In this document: one piece after another, positions 34,811 through 45,247 of the stretch
How positions within the stretch are numbered: the stretch's first letter is position 1
How the letters are laid out: each line of letters begins with the position of its first letter
NCBI GenBank assembly: GCA_003263775.1
Contig: JYJJ01000025.1
Coordinates: forward strand, 62,001 to 126,000
Source: Vibrio maritimus
Lineage (GTDB): Bacteria; Pseudomonadota; Gammaproteobacteria; Enterobacterales; Vibrionaceae
Length of the DNA: 64,000 nt
Direction of reading: 5' to 3'
The notes under the pieces: generated by a model
The model's input: only the letters and a program-made list of their open reading frames with translations
What the model was told of the DNA's origin: nothing
Database searches by the model: none
Translations under genes and position numbers: made by a program

Positions 34811-36255
34811 TTAGCTAAATTGCCCGTGGATAAACCACTGCTTGTCTTCGGTGCGAAACACCCAAAGCCATTGGCCGTGTTCGCTGCGTGCCACATAGTA
34901 ATCACGCTTTACCGGGTTACCATCCCACCAGCCGCTGACAATACGCTCGGGGCCTACGACAACACTGACTTTTTCCTCCAGTGGTATTGGTGAGTTAAAC
35001 AGCAGGCTTGGACGCAGCTTAATAGGTAAGTGAGCATTTACCTTAGGTGATTCTGTCGCGGTTGGGGCGCTCGGTTGGGTGGCGTATTCCGGTCTTGGAT
35101 CGTCGGTGAGCGTTAATGAGGTGACACTGTGTTGCCCAAGCTTTGCTTGCAGTGTGGAGATAAGCTCTAGCGCCGTTTGACGACCTTTTACACCGCTAAA
35201 CAGATCGTGTTCATGTACTTGCACTTCATCAGCGCGTATTATGCTCAGAGTCAAACCGCTCACCGCACCGTCCAATTGAATGTTTTCTAAAGTGAGTGCT
35301 GATAAGGCTTGCCATTTCTCGGCAAGATAATCGCCTTGCGCTGAGTGAAAGCTCACCGACTTATCACCGTGATCACGCTGATGCAGCGTCAGTGACAGTT
35401 CAAATGCGACCTTGTCCCTTAGTTTAAGAAACACCTCTAATTGTCGGAATAAGCGCGTTAAGGGCTTCTGCAACCAGTCGATGTTCTCAATATCAAACAG
35501 CAGCTCTAAGTACTGACGAAAATGTTCTGGTGGATGATAGAACTCAACCGGGTGTTTAAATTGCCCAGTAAGCCTGCCGGTATAATTAACTAAGTCGATA
35601 TCAAAGCGCTTAGCAATGTCAGGGAGCGGCAGCCCAAGTAGATCTTGAATCGTTTGGATCCCCACGCGCTGCAACTTTTCGACTTGCTTGGTTGGCAGCT
35701 CGGAGCAGGTCAGTGGATAGCGTGCGAGCGACTCATTAAGTTTGTCGCGATTGGGTTCTATCCAGTTACGGCCTTGTTTTGCATGAGCATCGCCGCATAA
35801 GGCGAAACGCCGGTTGAGTAGTACGTTTGTACCTTTAAATGCGCTAAGTGCGCCTGTAAAGCGTTCCAATAGTTTTCGATACCGTCGTAAAGCGACAGCA
35901 TATTGGTGACTTTAAGCAGCAGGCCATTAGGAGGACACAGACAGATATCCGAGGTGATCATATAGAGCCACTGCGCAATATCTTGCAGGCGGCGAGCTTC
36001 AACATCGCTGTCATAAGGGTGCACTTGTAGATCTTGGCAAAGCGCCGCAGCGCTGCCAAGTCCCATGCCTAATGTCACGCCTTGCTCTAATGCGTGTGTA
36101 TTGGCTTGTACAATGGTATGCCGACGACCATCGACAATAGCGACGGCGAGCGCTTTTTCTTGCTTATCCGTCTCGTTAGGTTGCGCCTGCTTAAATGATG
36201 CGAACAAAGTATCGAGCTGCAAGGTCGGAAAATGTAGATATAACCACAACAACAT
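34811..36255 (-). CDS. imuB: ImuB, Y-family polymerase-like mutasome scaffold (one frame break)
   Basis: About 481 aa. It resembles Y-family polymerases but lacks the catalytic acidic residues (N-terminus MLLWLYLHFPTLQLDTLF has His where the first Asp is expected), as known for ImuB, which bridges DnaE2 and the beta clamp. SYRIAG-type features include HALEQGVTLGMGLGSAAALC and the helix-hairpin-helix LQRVGIQTIQDLLGLP. EVQVHEHDLFSG contains a DLF that may be the clamp-binding motif. Break near 35782 (CTCATG[G]CAAAA). Ribosome site AAGGAT overlaps the imuA stop. Confidence 0.93.
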
Positions 36256-36258
36256 CGA

Positions 36259-36954
36259 CTATCCTTGCTGGCGCATTGGAAATGCAACCACGGTAGAGGG
36301 GCTAGTTTGGTGAGTGCGAGTAAGCTCTGGCCATCGGTCGTGCATATTAATCACGAACTGGTCGCGTACAAATCCGCCTTTACGTTTAGTAATGGAGACC
36401 GACAGCCCCATATCGTGAGGTGCCAGAGTCAGACTGAGTGAGACAGGCAAAGAAAAGACCTGTGAATCACCTTGGCTGAGTTCAGGCTTAAACAGAAACT
36501 GTAGGCAGTGGCCTATGTCACTTGCCACTTGAAGGCGCTTCGCTTGATGGATCTCAATTCCGCTATGCCATAGACAGACACCGCAACATGCACCACTTTT
36601 TAAGCATTGCTCTGCGGCCCAAAGTGCGTGTTGAGGAGAGTCTGGATAGATCAAAAGTACTTGCGACGGAGCGATGCCCTGAGCATAGAGATACTCGGCA
36701 CACAAATAGCCCGGTGGATTAATCAGTACAAATAGTCGTTGTGCCGCGTGTTTTTGTACGTAAGGCATCAATAATCTAAGCTCACCAATACCTTGCTGTG
36801 ATTGGATATCAATAACGCCGGAAGTCGGGAAACCCCCACCAAGGCGTAGGTCGAGTTCGGGAAAACCGGTCGCTTGATACTCGCCGGGAGAGTCGACTCG
36901 ATTTCCTTTCCAAATCAGTTGCTTGCTTTGTAAATCACTAATCAATTCATGCAT
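36259..36954 (-). CDS. imuA: ImuA, translesion-synthesis-associated RecA/SulA-like protein
   Basis: 231-aa first gene of the mutasome operon, with remote RecA/SulA-like fold: ATGFPELDLRLGGGFPTSGVIDI (a degenerate P-loop region lacking GKS/T), LMPYVQKHAAQRLFVLINPP, and a C-terminal VRDQFVINMHDRWPELT typical of ImuA. It partners ImuB and DnaE2 in SOS mutagenesis and modulates RecA in studied species. The start ATG lies 11 bases downstream of a LexA box. Intact. Confidence 0.92.
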   Translation of the reverse strand: MHELISDLQSKQLIWKGNRVDSPGEYQATGFPELDLRLGGGFPTSGVIDIQSQQGIGELRLLMPYVQKHAAQRLFVLINPPGYLCAEYLYAQGIAPSQVLLIYPDSPQHALWAAEQCLKSGACCGVCLWHSGIEIHQAKRLQVASDIGHCLQFLFKPELSQGDSQVFSLPVSLSLTLAPHDMGLSVSITKRKGGFVRDQFVINMHDRWPELTRTHQTSPSTVVAFPMRQQG

Positions 36955-36964
36955 AATAAAATAC

Positions 36965-36980
36965 CTGTATATACATACAG
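36965..36980 (-). promoter_or_regulatory. LexA (SOS) box of imuA-imuB-dnaE2
   Basis: On the reverse strand CTGTATGTATATACAG, i.e. CTGT-N8-ACAG with alternating T/A centre, a full match to the gamma-proteobacterial LexA consensus. It lies immediately before the imuA start codon. Confidence 0.93.
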
Positions 36981-37190
36981 TATATAAGAATTCATCGCCG
37001 CCGCAAGCCTTGATGAAGAGACTATGACGCTGTTTGATTACAGAGCGAGCAGAAACAAAAGGTTAGTGGCAACAATCTTGAAACACTGCGGAATCAGAGC
37101 TAACAAAAAAACAGTGTAAACAGTAGAGCAAATATTTTAATCTCAACTTATGGCTATCGTTTATGGCCGAATGTAGCGGAGAAGCAAGAC

Positions 37191-38350
37191 GTGGAGAAAG
37201 CTAGCGTGTTCAATCAACAACAAAAATACTCGCTGATCGTGCAAGGTGGGGGCAAAAAGGGGCATTTGCTTCTGGCGTGTTAGATAAGTTTATCGACGCC
37301 GATTTCGATCCATTTTCACTCTACATTGGTACATCAGCAGGGGCGTTGAATGTCTCTTCGTTTGTTGCGAAACAGCGCGGAATAGGGCTGGATTTTATTC
37401 TTAACTACACCACCCGTGAGCGCTTTTTCGATATGAACAAGTTCTTGCAAAAGCAGCAGCCGATGGACTTGGATTGGGCGTTTGATTTCGTCAATAGTGG
37501 TGAGTTTCCGCTCGATCTGGAAAGAGGAAAGCAGAATCTTGGTGATGAGCGTGTTGCACTTGCTTGTATTACCGATGTGGAAGAGCTCAAAGATTACTAC
37601 TATCCCATTTTTGCGGACAATTGGTTTGATGTGCTGCGAGCCACCTGTGCGATTCCAATGCTTTATTATCATGATATTGAATTTGATGGTAAAAAGTGGG
37701 TAGATGGCGGCGTATCGGCGACGATTCCAGTAGAAGAGTCCTATCGTCGTGGCATCAATAACATGGTCGTGATTAGCACCATTCCAGAGCCAAAACAACC
37801 TGTTACATCCATGTCACCAGTGCGCGAATCAGTGGAAAAGTGGAAGAAAGAACTGGAAGCAGGTCTAGAGACGCACATTCGCCACCTTAAAGTGTCTGGC
37901 ACAAAGGAGAAGCTGACTGAGTTCCAAAAGCAGTTTCAGGAAAAGGTCGCCAATATGAAGGCTGATTATCAGCGTCTAACCGAATCTCGCCTTGCGTCTT
38001 ACCGAGAGCAATATCAGTTGATGGCAGGAGAGAAACTGAACCTAAAGCAATGGATCCAAGATAACGAAAAGCTGGCTAAGTTGATCGATATTCAGAACAA
38101 GCGCACCCCGTTTAGTCGCAGTAGTACCAGTCATCTTGATATGTTGGTTTCTCACTATGCTAACCATGCTGAAGTTGAGCAGTTTCTATTATCGCCGCCA
38201 GAAGATGTCAATCTTTGGCACATTCAACCAAAACACGAACTCTCTTCGAAGGGCTTGCTGAGCCAAAAAGACCAAATATTGGAAGACTACGAACACGGCA
38301 GTGCTGTCGCTGCCGATTTTCTCGCACAGCATCATTTCACTCGCTCATAA
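37191..38350 (+). CDS. Patatin-like phospholipase, copy 2 (one frame break)
   Basis: About 386 aa. Same fold as copy 1 at 27682: GGGQKG oxyanion loop (recovered by adding one G to the run 37248-37252), GTSAGAL nucleophile elbow, and DGGVSAT with the catalytic Asp. The C-terminal half is charged and helical (KWKKELEAGLETHIRHLK), possibly a coiled coil, then LLSPPEDVNLWHIQP, matched in copy 1 by LKTPPDDCFIWQIAP. GTG at 37191 is taken as start because GGAGAAGCAAGAC precedes it. Monocistronic between imuA (divergent) and glpT. Confidence 0.88.
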
Positions 38351-38511
38351 TGACCTTAGGTCGCCGTTGAATTGGATAGTAACCAAAACTAGTGAAAATT
38401 GAACAGCGATCCAAATACTTAACGTTACTTATATGGTTTTAGTTGAGTATTTGTTTGCTGCGGCTTGGGTCACAGATATTCTTTTTCGCTTCTCATACAC
38501 TCGCGATAAAT

Positions 38512-38541
38512 TTCGAACGAGCATTAATTTGTTCGTTCGAG
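38512..38541 (+). promoter_or_regulatory. Candidate GlpR operator upstream of glpT
   Basis: Inverted repeat TTCGAACGAGCA - TTAATT - TGTTCGTTCGAG (10 of 12 arm positions pair). The TGTTCG/CGAACA-like halves resemble the GlpR operator of E. coli. It lies 35 bases before the glpT start. Confidence 0.5.
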
Positions 38542-38575
38542 CGTTGTTGTTATATCGCTCAATAATGAGGTAGCT

Positions 38576-39967
38576 ATGTTCGGAATATTTAAGCCCAAGG
38601 CACATATCGAACGTTTAGCGGGCGACCAAGTCGACCGCACCTATTCACGTCTTAGATGGCAGTTGTTTATCGGCATATTTGTTGGTTACGCCGGTTACTA
38701 CCTAGTCCGTAAAAACTTTAGCTTGGCCATGCCATATTTGATCGATCAAGGGTATAGCGCGGTGATCTTGGTGTGGCACTGGCGGCCGTATCGATTGCCT
38801 ATGGGCTTTCCAAGTTTCTGATGGGTAGCGTATCAGATCGCTCAAATCCGAGATATTTCCTAAGTGCTGGTCTATTAATGTCGGCGATCGTGATGTTCTG
38901 CTTCGGCTTTATGCCCTGGGCGACGGGCAGCATTACCGCCATGTTTATTTTGTTGTTCCTCAACGGTTGGTTTCAAGGCATGGGGTGGCCTGCTTGTGGG
39001 CGTACTATGGTGCACTGGTGGTCACGCAAAGAGCGGGGCGAAATCGTCTCGGTGTGGAATGTGGCACACAATGTGGGCGGTGGATTAATTGGTCCGCTTT
39101 TTATTCTCGGCCTATGGGCGTTTAACGACGATTGGCGCACCGCTTTTTATGTTCCTGCTTTCTTTGCCACTCTCGTTGCTATCTTTATCTGGTTTACCTT
39201 GCGTGATACGCCGCAGTCATGTGGTTTGCCGCCTATTGAAGAGTACAAGCAAGACTACCCAGATGACTATGACAACTCACACGAGAAGGAGATGACAGCG
39301 AAAGAAATCTTCTTCAAATATGTGTTCTCTAACAAGCTTCTGTGGTCGATTGCGATTGCTAACGCCTTTGTCTATTTGATTCGCTACGGAGTGCTCGACT
39401 GGGCTCCGGTTTACTTGAAAGAAGCCAAAGACTTCTCGGTAGATAAATCATCTTGGGCGTATTTTCTGTATGAGTGGGCAGGTATCCCAGGAACACTTTT
39501 GTGTGGTTGGATATCGGACAAACTATTTAAAGGCCGACGGGCACCCGCGGGCATCTTGTTCATGGCACTCGTTACCGTTGCGTCATGGTTTACTGGTTTA
39601 ACCCAGCAGGAAACCCAGCGGTGGATATGATGGCGCTTGTCGCGATTGGATTCTTGATTTATGGCCCAGTAATGCTCATTGGTCTTTATGCTCTAGAGCT
39701 AGCACCTAAAAAGGCAGCAGGGACAGCAGCAGGCCTGACAGGGCTATTCGGTTATCTAGCGGCGCCGTGGCGGCCAATGCCGTGCTTGGCTATACCGTGG
39801 ATCACTTCGGGTGGGATGGTGGTTTCATCTTGCTAGTGGGTTCGTGCATTGTTTCCATCATCTGCTTAACGTACGCATTATTGGGCGAAAAAGCACACCA
39901 TGAAGCTAAGCTTAAGGAGTCACAGCAACAAGAAGCAAAGCTGGAAGAAAAACAGGCGCTGTCATAG
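38576..39967 (+). CDS. glpT: Glycerol-3-phosphate/phosphate antiporter GlpT (three frame breaks)
   Basis: Major-facilitator organophosphate:phosphate antiporter, 12 spans, about 464 aa after repair. It matches E. coli GlpT throughout: [113 protein letters not shown]. Arg in the VRKN and IRYG segments would bind the phosphate. Breaks: near 38758 (AGC[C]GCG), 39582 and 39759 (CTA[G]GCGG). glpQ follows 19 bases later. Fosfomycin can enter through this carrier in relatives. Confidence 0.95.
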
Positions 39968-39986
39968 AACCAAAAGGGAAATATTG

Positions 39987-41044
39987 ATGAAAACCAACAC
40001 GTTTATTGTCTCTGCTGCTGCACTTTGTTTCTCGATGAGCGTTGTGGCGAAGCCTTGGTGATCGCCCATCGCGGCGCGTCAGGCTATTTGCCGGAGCATA
40101 CGTTAGAAGCCAAGGCACTCGCTTATGCGATGAAACCGGACTATATCGAGCAGGACGTCGTGATGACCAAGGATGATCGCTTAGTGGTATTGCATGATCA
40201 CTACCTAGATCGCGTCACCGATGTCGCCAGTCGTTTTCCGGATCGGGCTAGAAGCGATGGCCGTTATTACGCAATTGATTTTACTCTAGCCGAGATTAAA
40301 ACTTTACGAGTGACGGAAGGTTTTAAGATTGATGAGCAAGGTAACAAAGTCGCGGGTTATCCGGATCGATTTCCAATGTGGAAGTCGGACTTTACCGTGC
40401 CAACACTTGAAGAAGAAATTGAGCTGATTCAAGGGCTCAACGAAACTTTGGACTACGACATTGGCATCTATCCTGAGATCAAAGCGCCGTGGTTTCATCG
40501 TCATGAGGGTAAAGATATCTCAATAGCGGTGCTCAATGTACTCAAGCAATACGGTTATGATTCCGTCGAGGATAAGGTGTACTTGCAGTGCTTTGATGCG
40601 TTAGAGCTTAAACGTATCAATGAGCAATTACTTCCGAAGATGAACATGGATGTGAAGTTGGTGCAGCTTATCGCTTATACCGACTGGAACGAAACTATGG
40701 TTTATCAAGGCGATGTGAAGCAGTCTTATAGTTATGACTGGATGTTCGAAACGGATGGCATGGAGGAGGTGGCGTCTTATGCTGATGGGATTGGCCCTTG
40801 GAAGCCTATGCTGGTGGACTCGTCATCAACACGCGATAACATCATTGTTAAGCCATTGATGGCGAGTGCGAAAAAGGCCGGCTTGGAGGTGCATCCCTAT
40901 ACCTTTCGAGCCGATAAAGGACGTATTCCGGCCTATGCGAATGACTTTAATGACATGATGGACATTTTCTATCATCAAGTGAAAGTTGATGGTTTGTTTA
41001 CCGACTTTCCTGACAAAGCAGTAGAGTTTCTAAACCAGCATTAA
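39987..41044 (+). CDS. glpQ: Periplasmic glycerophosphodiester phosphodiesterase (one frame break)
   Basis: Hydrolyses glycerophosphodiesters to glycerol-3-phosphate and alcohol in the periplasm, feeding GlpT. The signal peptide MKTNTFIVSAAALCFSMSVVA is in a different frame from the body; one base is missing near 40050 (GCGAA[A]GCC). The body has the GDPD catalytic core VIAHRGASGYLPEHTLEA (His-Arg and Glu), DYIEQDVVMTKD, HDHYLDRVTDVA and YPEIKAPWFH. About 352 aa, as usual for GlpQ. Calcium-dependent in the family. Confidence 0.94.
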
Positions 41045-41062
41045 GCTAGGTTTAATGACGAC

Positions 41063-41122
41063 AAAAAAGCGGTGCACCTTATGTTTCTTAATAGAAATAA
41101 CTTGAGGTACACCGCTTTTTTA
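41063..41122. terminator. Bidirectional terminator glpQ / yciK
   Basis: Long inverted repeat AAAAAAGCGGTGcACCT ... AGGTaCACCGCTTTTTT with a 25-base loop, between converging genes. Confidence 0.85.
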
Positions 41123-41142
41123 TTGGTCTTGGTTATTAAGCG

Positions 41143-41886
41143 TTAGCGCTTAGGCTGCGCGTCAATACACTGACCGTTGACATCCGTTACGCTTGGATCC
41201 ATAAGGTGCAGATAAAGCGGCATGATATCCAGTGGCGTTTTTAGTGTGTTGGCATCTTCACCAGGGTAGGCTTTTTCACGCATACGAGTACGTGTCGCGC
41301 CTGGGTTAATCGCATTGACGCGAACAGCGGTATCACTTAGCTCATCAGCCAGAATTTGCATCATGCCTTCGACAGCGAACTTGGAGATTGCATAGGTTCC
41401 CCAGAACGCACGGCCTGAGTGACCAACGGTTGAAGAGGTAAAGATAATGCGAGCAGCGTCTGCTTTTTTCATGATTGGCAGCAAAGCTTGCGTCATCAAA
41501 AACTCCGCTTTGACGTTGATTTGCATCACGTCATCAAACGTCTCTTCATCGATTTGGTCGAATGGACTTAGTGTACCAAGTACACCGGCATTGTGCACAA
41601 CGCCATCGAGTTGACCAAATTGACTTTCAATCGTTTCTGCCATATCGACATAGTTCTGTTTGGTTGCGCCTTTTAAATCGAGCGGGATGATAGCCGGTTG
41701 AGGATAACCACGCTTCTCGATTTCATCGTAAACCAACTCTAGGTTGTTAACATTACGGCCTAGCAAAATTACCGTGGCGCCATGTTCTGCATAGCTTAAT
41801 GCGGCCTGGCGACCAATACCGGCACCCGCGCCGGTAACCAAAATCACTTTGCCTTGCAAAGCGTTAGGAGCGGTTGAATATTCCAC
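41143..41886 (-). CDS. yciK: YciK-family SDR oxidoreductase
   Basis: 247-aa short-chain dehydrogenase close to E. coli YciK: MEYSTAPNALQGKVILVTGAG start, TGAGAGIG nucleotide motif, HNAGVLG, catalytic Ser in FTSSTVG and YAISK as YxxxK. Substrate unknown. It is divergent from sohB, as in E. coli, where yciK and sohB are also neighbours near topA. Intact. Confidence 0.93.
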   Translation of the reverse strand: MEYSTAPNALQGKVILVTGAGAGIGRQAALSYAEHGATVILLGRNVNNLELVYDEIEKRGYPQPAIIPLDLKGATKQNYVDMAETIESQFGQLDGVVHNAGVLGTLSPFDQIDEETFDDVMQINVKAEFLMTQALLPIMKKADAARIIFTSSTVGHSGRAFWGTYAISKFAVEGMMQILADELSDTAVRVNAINPGATRTRMREKAYPGEDANTLKTPLDIMPLYLHLMDPSVTDVNGQCIDAQPKR

Positions 41887-41971
41887 GTGACACTTCCTTG
41901 GGTATAATTCTTGTTGGTAATCGTGACAAGTTAGTTACAATACACTAATTCGTCGTACAGGGGATAAGACA

Positions 41972-43032
41972 TTGGAATTTTTATTAGACTACGGATTATT
42001 TTTAGCCAAGATCGTGACAGTGGTCGTCGCGATTGTGGCGTTAATCATTGTTGCTAAGTCGGTAGGTGGGCGCTCAGGTGCCGCGAAAGGTGAGCTGGAA
42101 GTGACTAACCTCACTGAGCAGCGCAAACACACCGTTGAACATCTAGAGCATCACCTTCACGATGACGCGTTCCTTAAAGCACGCAACAAAGCGGAAAAGA
42201 AAGCGCAAAAAGAGAAAGACAAGCAGCGTGAGAAAGAGGTGAAGAAGGCGGCAAAAGATGGCGCGCTTGAAAGCCAACGCGAACCGCACCTGTTTGTACT
42301 GGACTTTGTTGGCAGCATTGATGCCAAAGAAGTGGCCTCGCTACGTGAAGAAGTGAGCGCTATTTTGGCGGTTGCTAAAGAAGGTGACGAAGTATTGGTA
42401 CGCCTTGAGTCAGGCGGCGGCATGGTTCATGCCTACGGTTTGGCATCTTCTCAGCTCGATCGTATCAAAGCGGCGAACCTGCCACTGACTATTGCGGTAG
42501 ATAAAGTGGCGGCGAGTGGCGGTTATATGATGCTTGTATCGCCGATAAAATTGTCTCAGCTCCGTTTGCGGTTGTTGGTTCTATTGGTGTGATTGCTCAA
42601 CTGCCAAACTTTAATAAGCTTCTGAAAAAGAATGATATTGAATTTGAGCAGCTAACCGCAGGTGAGTACAAACGTACACTGACCATGTTTGGTGAAAACA
42701 CTGATAAGGCGCGCGATAAGTTTAAGCAAGAGTTAGAAGAGACTCACGGTCTGTTCAAAGACTTTATTCGTGAACACAGACCTGAACTCGATCTCGACAA
42801 AGTGGCTACAGGCGAACACTGGTTCGGCACTCAAGCTAAAGAACTTGGTCTGGTTGATGAGATTAAAGCCTCTGATGACATCGTTATCGAAGCGTGCAAA
42901 GACAAAACGGTATTGGCGATTTCTTATGTTCAAAAGAAAAAGCTGACCGATAAGCTGTCTGGCGTCGCGGGTGATGCGGCGGATAACGTACTGATGAAGC
43001 TGATCAACCGAGGTCAACGCCCGATTGTTTAA
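41972..43032 (+). CDS. sohB: Inner-membrane peptidase SohB (one frame break)
   Basis: S49-family signal-peptide-peptidase-like serine protease, about 353 aa (E. coli 349). One N-terminal membrane span (FLAKIVTVVVAIVALIIVA), a highly charged Lys-rich stretch (about residues 60-105), then the catalytic domain with VRLESGGGMVHAYGLA, catalytic Ser in SIGVIAQLPN and Lys in YKRTLTMFGEN. The break near 42532 (ATGATG[G]CTTG) restores ASGGYMMACIADKIVSAPF. The start appears to be TTG (41972), with GGGGAT upstream; no ATG fits. Confidence 0.94.
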
Positions 43033-43086
43033 TCAAGGTGATTGTTTAACCAAGGTTATCTTGGCTGCTCAATGAAAGCGAGAATG

Positions 43087-43118
43087 AAAAACAGCGACGA
43101 TGACGTCGCTGTTTTTGT
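43087..43118. terminator. Terminator after sohB
   Basis: Perfect 13-bp stem AAAAACAGCGACG / CGTCGCTGTTTTT, loop ATGA, between converging genes. Confidence 0.92.
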
Positions 43119-43149
43119 TTGTGTTCTGTCGTTTTTCTGTTTAGTGCAG

Positions 43150-43551
43150 TTATCGCGTGTAATTGGCTTCTAAGCTAATAAACCAACGCGCTAGCTGTCC
43201 ATTTCCTTTATCTGCCCAAACATCGTTATGAAACTGATGAACGCGACCACGCAGTGAAACCTGGACAGTTTGATCGCCAGTGATCGTGACTTTGGCAAAT
43301 TGATCTGAAGTGACCAAGAACGGCGTTTTCTCATCAACAGGGTGCTCACCGGCGACAATGAAGTAGGCGAACTTGCTGTTGGCATCAGGATCGGTGGATA
43401 ACACACGATAAGCCTGAATCGTAAACTCATCATTGAGTGTAACGATATTGGTTTGAGGACCAAGACGTTCATGGTTGGGAATGAAAACCCAGGCGAGTAG
43501 GGCGATAAGCGCAGCGAGTAGCGCTGTCACAGATAAAAATATTTTCTTCAT
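43150..43551 (-). CDS. Hypothetical membrane-anchored protein, 133 aa
   Basis: N-terminal hydrophobic segment (MKKIFLSVTALLAALIALLAW), which may be a signal anchor rather than a cleaved signal as no clear cleavage site follows. Then about 110 residues with beta-strand-like alternation (NIVTLNDEFTIQAYRVL, FAKVTITGDQTVQVSLRGR). I do not recognise the family. It stands alone behind its own short upstream region; the spoVR terminator hairpin separates it from the operon upstream. Intact, plausible periplasmic domain. Confidence 0.7.
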   Translation of the reverse strand: MKKIFLSVTALLAALIALLAWVFIPNHERLGPQTNIVTLNDEFTIQAYRVLSTDPDANSKFAYFIVAGEHPVDEKTPFLVTSDQFAKVTITGDQTVQVSLRGRVHQFHNDVWADKGNGQLARWFISLEANYTR

Positions 43552-43620
43552 ACTAATCGTAAATGAGTGAACCTAGTTGTTACCTTCGCCTTTATATCAC
43601 GTATACTTAAGGTCAGGCCG

Positions 43621-43659
43621 AAAAAATTAAGCGGATTACTGCAAAGCAGTAATCGCTTA
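43621..43659 (-). terminator. Terminator of the spoVR operon
   Basis: On the reverse strand AAGCGATTACTGC / GCAGTAATcCGCTT (one bulge, loop TTT), followed by AATTTTTT. Confidence 0.8.
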
Positions 43660-43703
43660 GGCTCAGGTCACGTCCTAAGGGGAATAAGGGGTTACCTGAT
43701 TCG

Positions 43704-45236
43704 TTAAATACTGGCGTTATATGGCTCCCGTTTAGGGCATGTCCCCAGTATTTCTCGTCGGCCTGAATCTTTCACTTCTTCCAATATCACATCAAAGCCC
43801 CACAAACGGTATAAATGCTTCAACACCTCTTCGTGCCCCTTATCAAGAGGAATACGGTTGTGTGGAACGTGCTGTAAAGTGAGAGAACGGTCGCCTCGAA
43901 CATCAACATTGTAAACCTGGATGTTCGGCTCTAAGTTGCTTAAGTTGTACTGTGCAGCGAGTTTTTCACGAATCTGTCGATAGCCCATTTCGTCGTGAAT
44001 CGCGGACACTTCAACGAAGTTTTTACGGTCATCATCGAGTATCGAGAAGAACTTAAACTCACGCATCAAGCGAGGTGACAGGTATTGGCTAATAAAACTT
44101 TCGTCTTTGAAGTTGTGCATGGCAAAGTGCACCGCTTCTAACCAGTCGCTTCCCGCGAGCTCTGGGAACCACTCTTTGTCTTCGTCAGTGGGATCTTCAC
44201 AAATACGTTTAATGTCTTGGAACATGGCAAAGCCAAGCGCATAAGGGTTGATACCGCTAAAGTATGGACTGTTGTACGCAGGCTGTGCGACAACGCTAGT
44301 GTGGCTATGCAGAAACTCTAGGATGAATTTATCCGACACCAAACCTTCATCGTAGAGATGGTTCAAAATGGTGTAGTGCCAGAATGTCGCCCAGCCCTCG
44401 TTCATTACTTGGGTTTGCTTCTGTGGATAGAAGTATTGGCTTACCTTACGCACAATGCGTACGATTTCTCGTTGCCAAGGCTCTAGTAGCGGTGCATTCT
44501 TCTCAATGAAATAGAGAATGTTCTCTTGAGGCTCTGTTGGGAAGCGTACCTTCTGCGTTTCCTCTTTAGTGCGATTTTTTGGTACGGTTTTCCAAAGCTC
44601 ATTGACCTGTGATTGTAAGTAAGATTCGCGCTCTTCTTGACGCGCTTTCTCTTCTGCAATCGAGATTTTCTCAGGTCGTTTGTACCTATCCACCCCGTAG
44701 TTCATCAGAGCATGGCAAGAATCGAGGATCTGCTCTACCTCTTCCACACCATATTTCTGTTCACAATCGGCGATGTAGTTTTTGGCAAACAACAGATAGT
44801 CGATAATCGAACTGGCGTCTGTCCAGGTTTGGAACAGGTAATTACCTTTAAAGAATGAGTTATGGCCATAACATGCATGCGCCATGACGAGCGCTTGCAT
44901 GGTGACCGAGTTCTCTTCCATTAGGTAGGCAATACATGGGTCGGAGTTAATCACGATTTCGTACGCCAACCCCATTTGTCCGTGTTTGTAACCCTGTTCG
45001 GTTTGAATAAATTTCTTACCAAACGACCAATGGTTGTAGTTAATGGGCATGCCTATACTCGAATAGGCATCCATCATCTGCTCCGAGGTGATAACCTCGA
45101 TTTGATTTGGATAGGTGTCCAATCTGTAATGCTTGGCAACACGTTTGATCTCAATGTGGTAACGTTCAAGCATATCAAAGGTCCAATCTGGGCCATCGGG
45201 CAGCACCTTAGAATTTGTCTTAGTCTCTGTGGTCAT
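43704..45236 (-). CDS. spoVR: SpoVR family protein (YcgB-type)
   Basis: 510-aa SpoVR/YcgB protein with the family's conserved segments: MPINYNHWSFGKKFIQTE, YEIVINSDPCIAYLMEEN, HACYGHNSFFKGNY, VMNEGWATFWHYTI and NPYALGFAMFQDIKR. Conserved His/Glu residues suggest a metal site, but no activity is established. In gamma-proteobacteria it forms an operon with yeaH and the PrkA kinase and is linked to stress or stationary phase. It follows yeaH by 11 bases. Intact. Confidence 0.95.
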   Translation of the reverse strand: MTTETKTNSKVLPDGPDWTFDMLERYHIEIKRVAKHYRLDTYPNQIEVITSEQMMDAYSSIGMPINYNHWSFGKKFIQTEQGYKHGQMGLAYEIVINSDPCIAYLMEENSVTMQALVMAHACYGHNSFFKGNYLFQTWTDASSIIDYLLFAKNYIADCEQKYGVEEVEQILDSCHALMNYGVDRYKRPEKISIAEEKARQEERESYLQSQVNELWKTVPKNRTKEETQKVRFPTEPQENILYFIEKNAPLLEPWQREIVRIVRKVSQYFYPQKQTQVMNEGWATFWHYTILNHLYDEGLVSDKFILEFLHSHTSVVAQPAYNSPYFSGINPYALGFAMFQDIKRICEDPTDEDKEWFPELAGSDWLEAVHFAMHNFKDESFISQYLSPRLMREFKFFSILDDDRKNFVEVSAIHDEMGYRQIREKLAAQYNLSNLEPNIQVYNVDVRGDRSLTLQHVPHNRIPLDKGHEEVLKHLYRLWGFDVILEEVKDSGRREILGTCPKREPYNASI

Positions 45237-45247
45237 AGCACTTCTCC

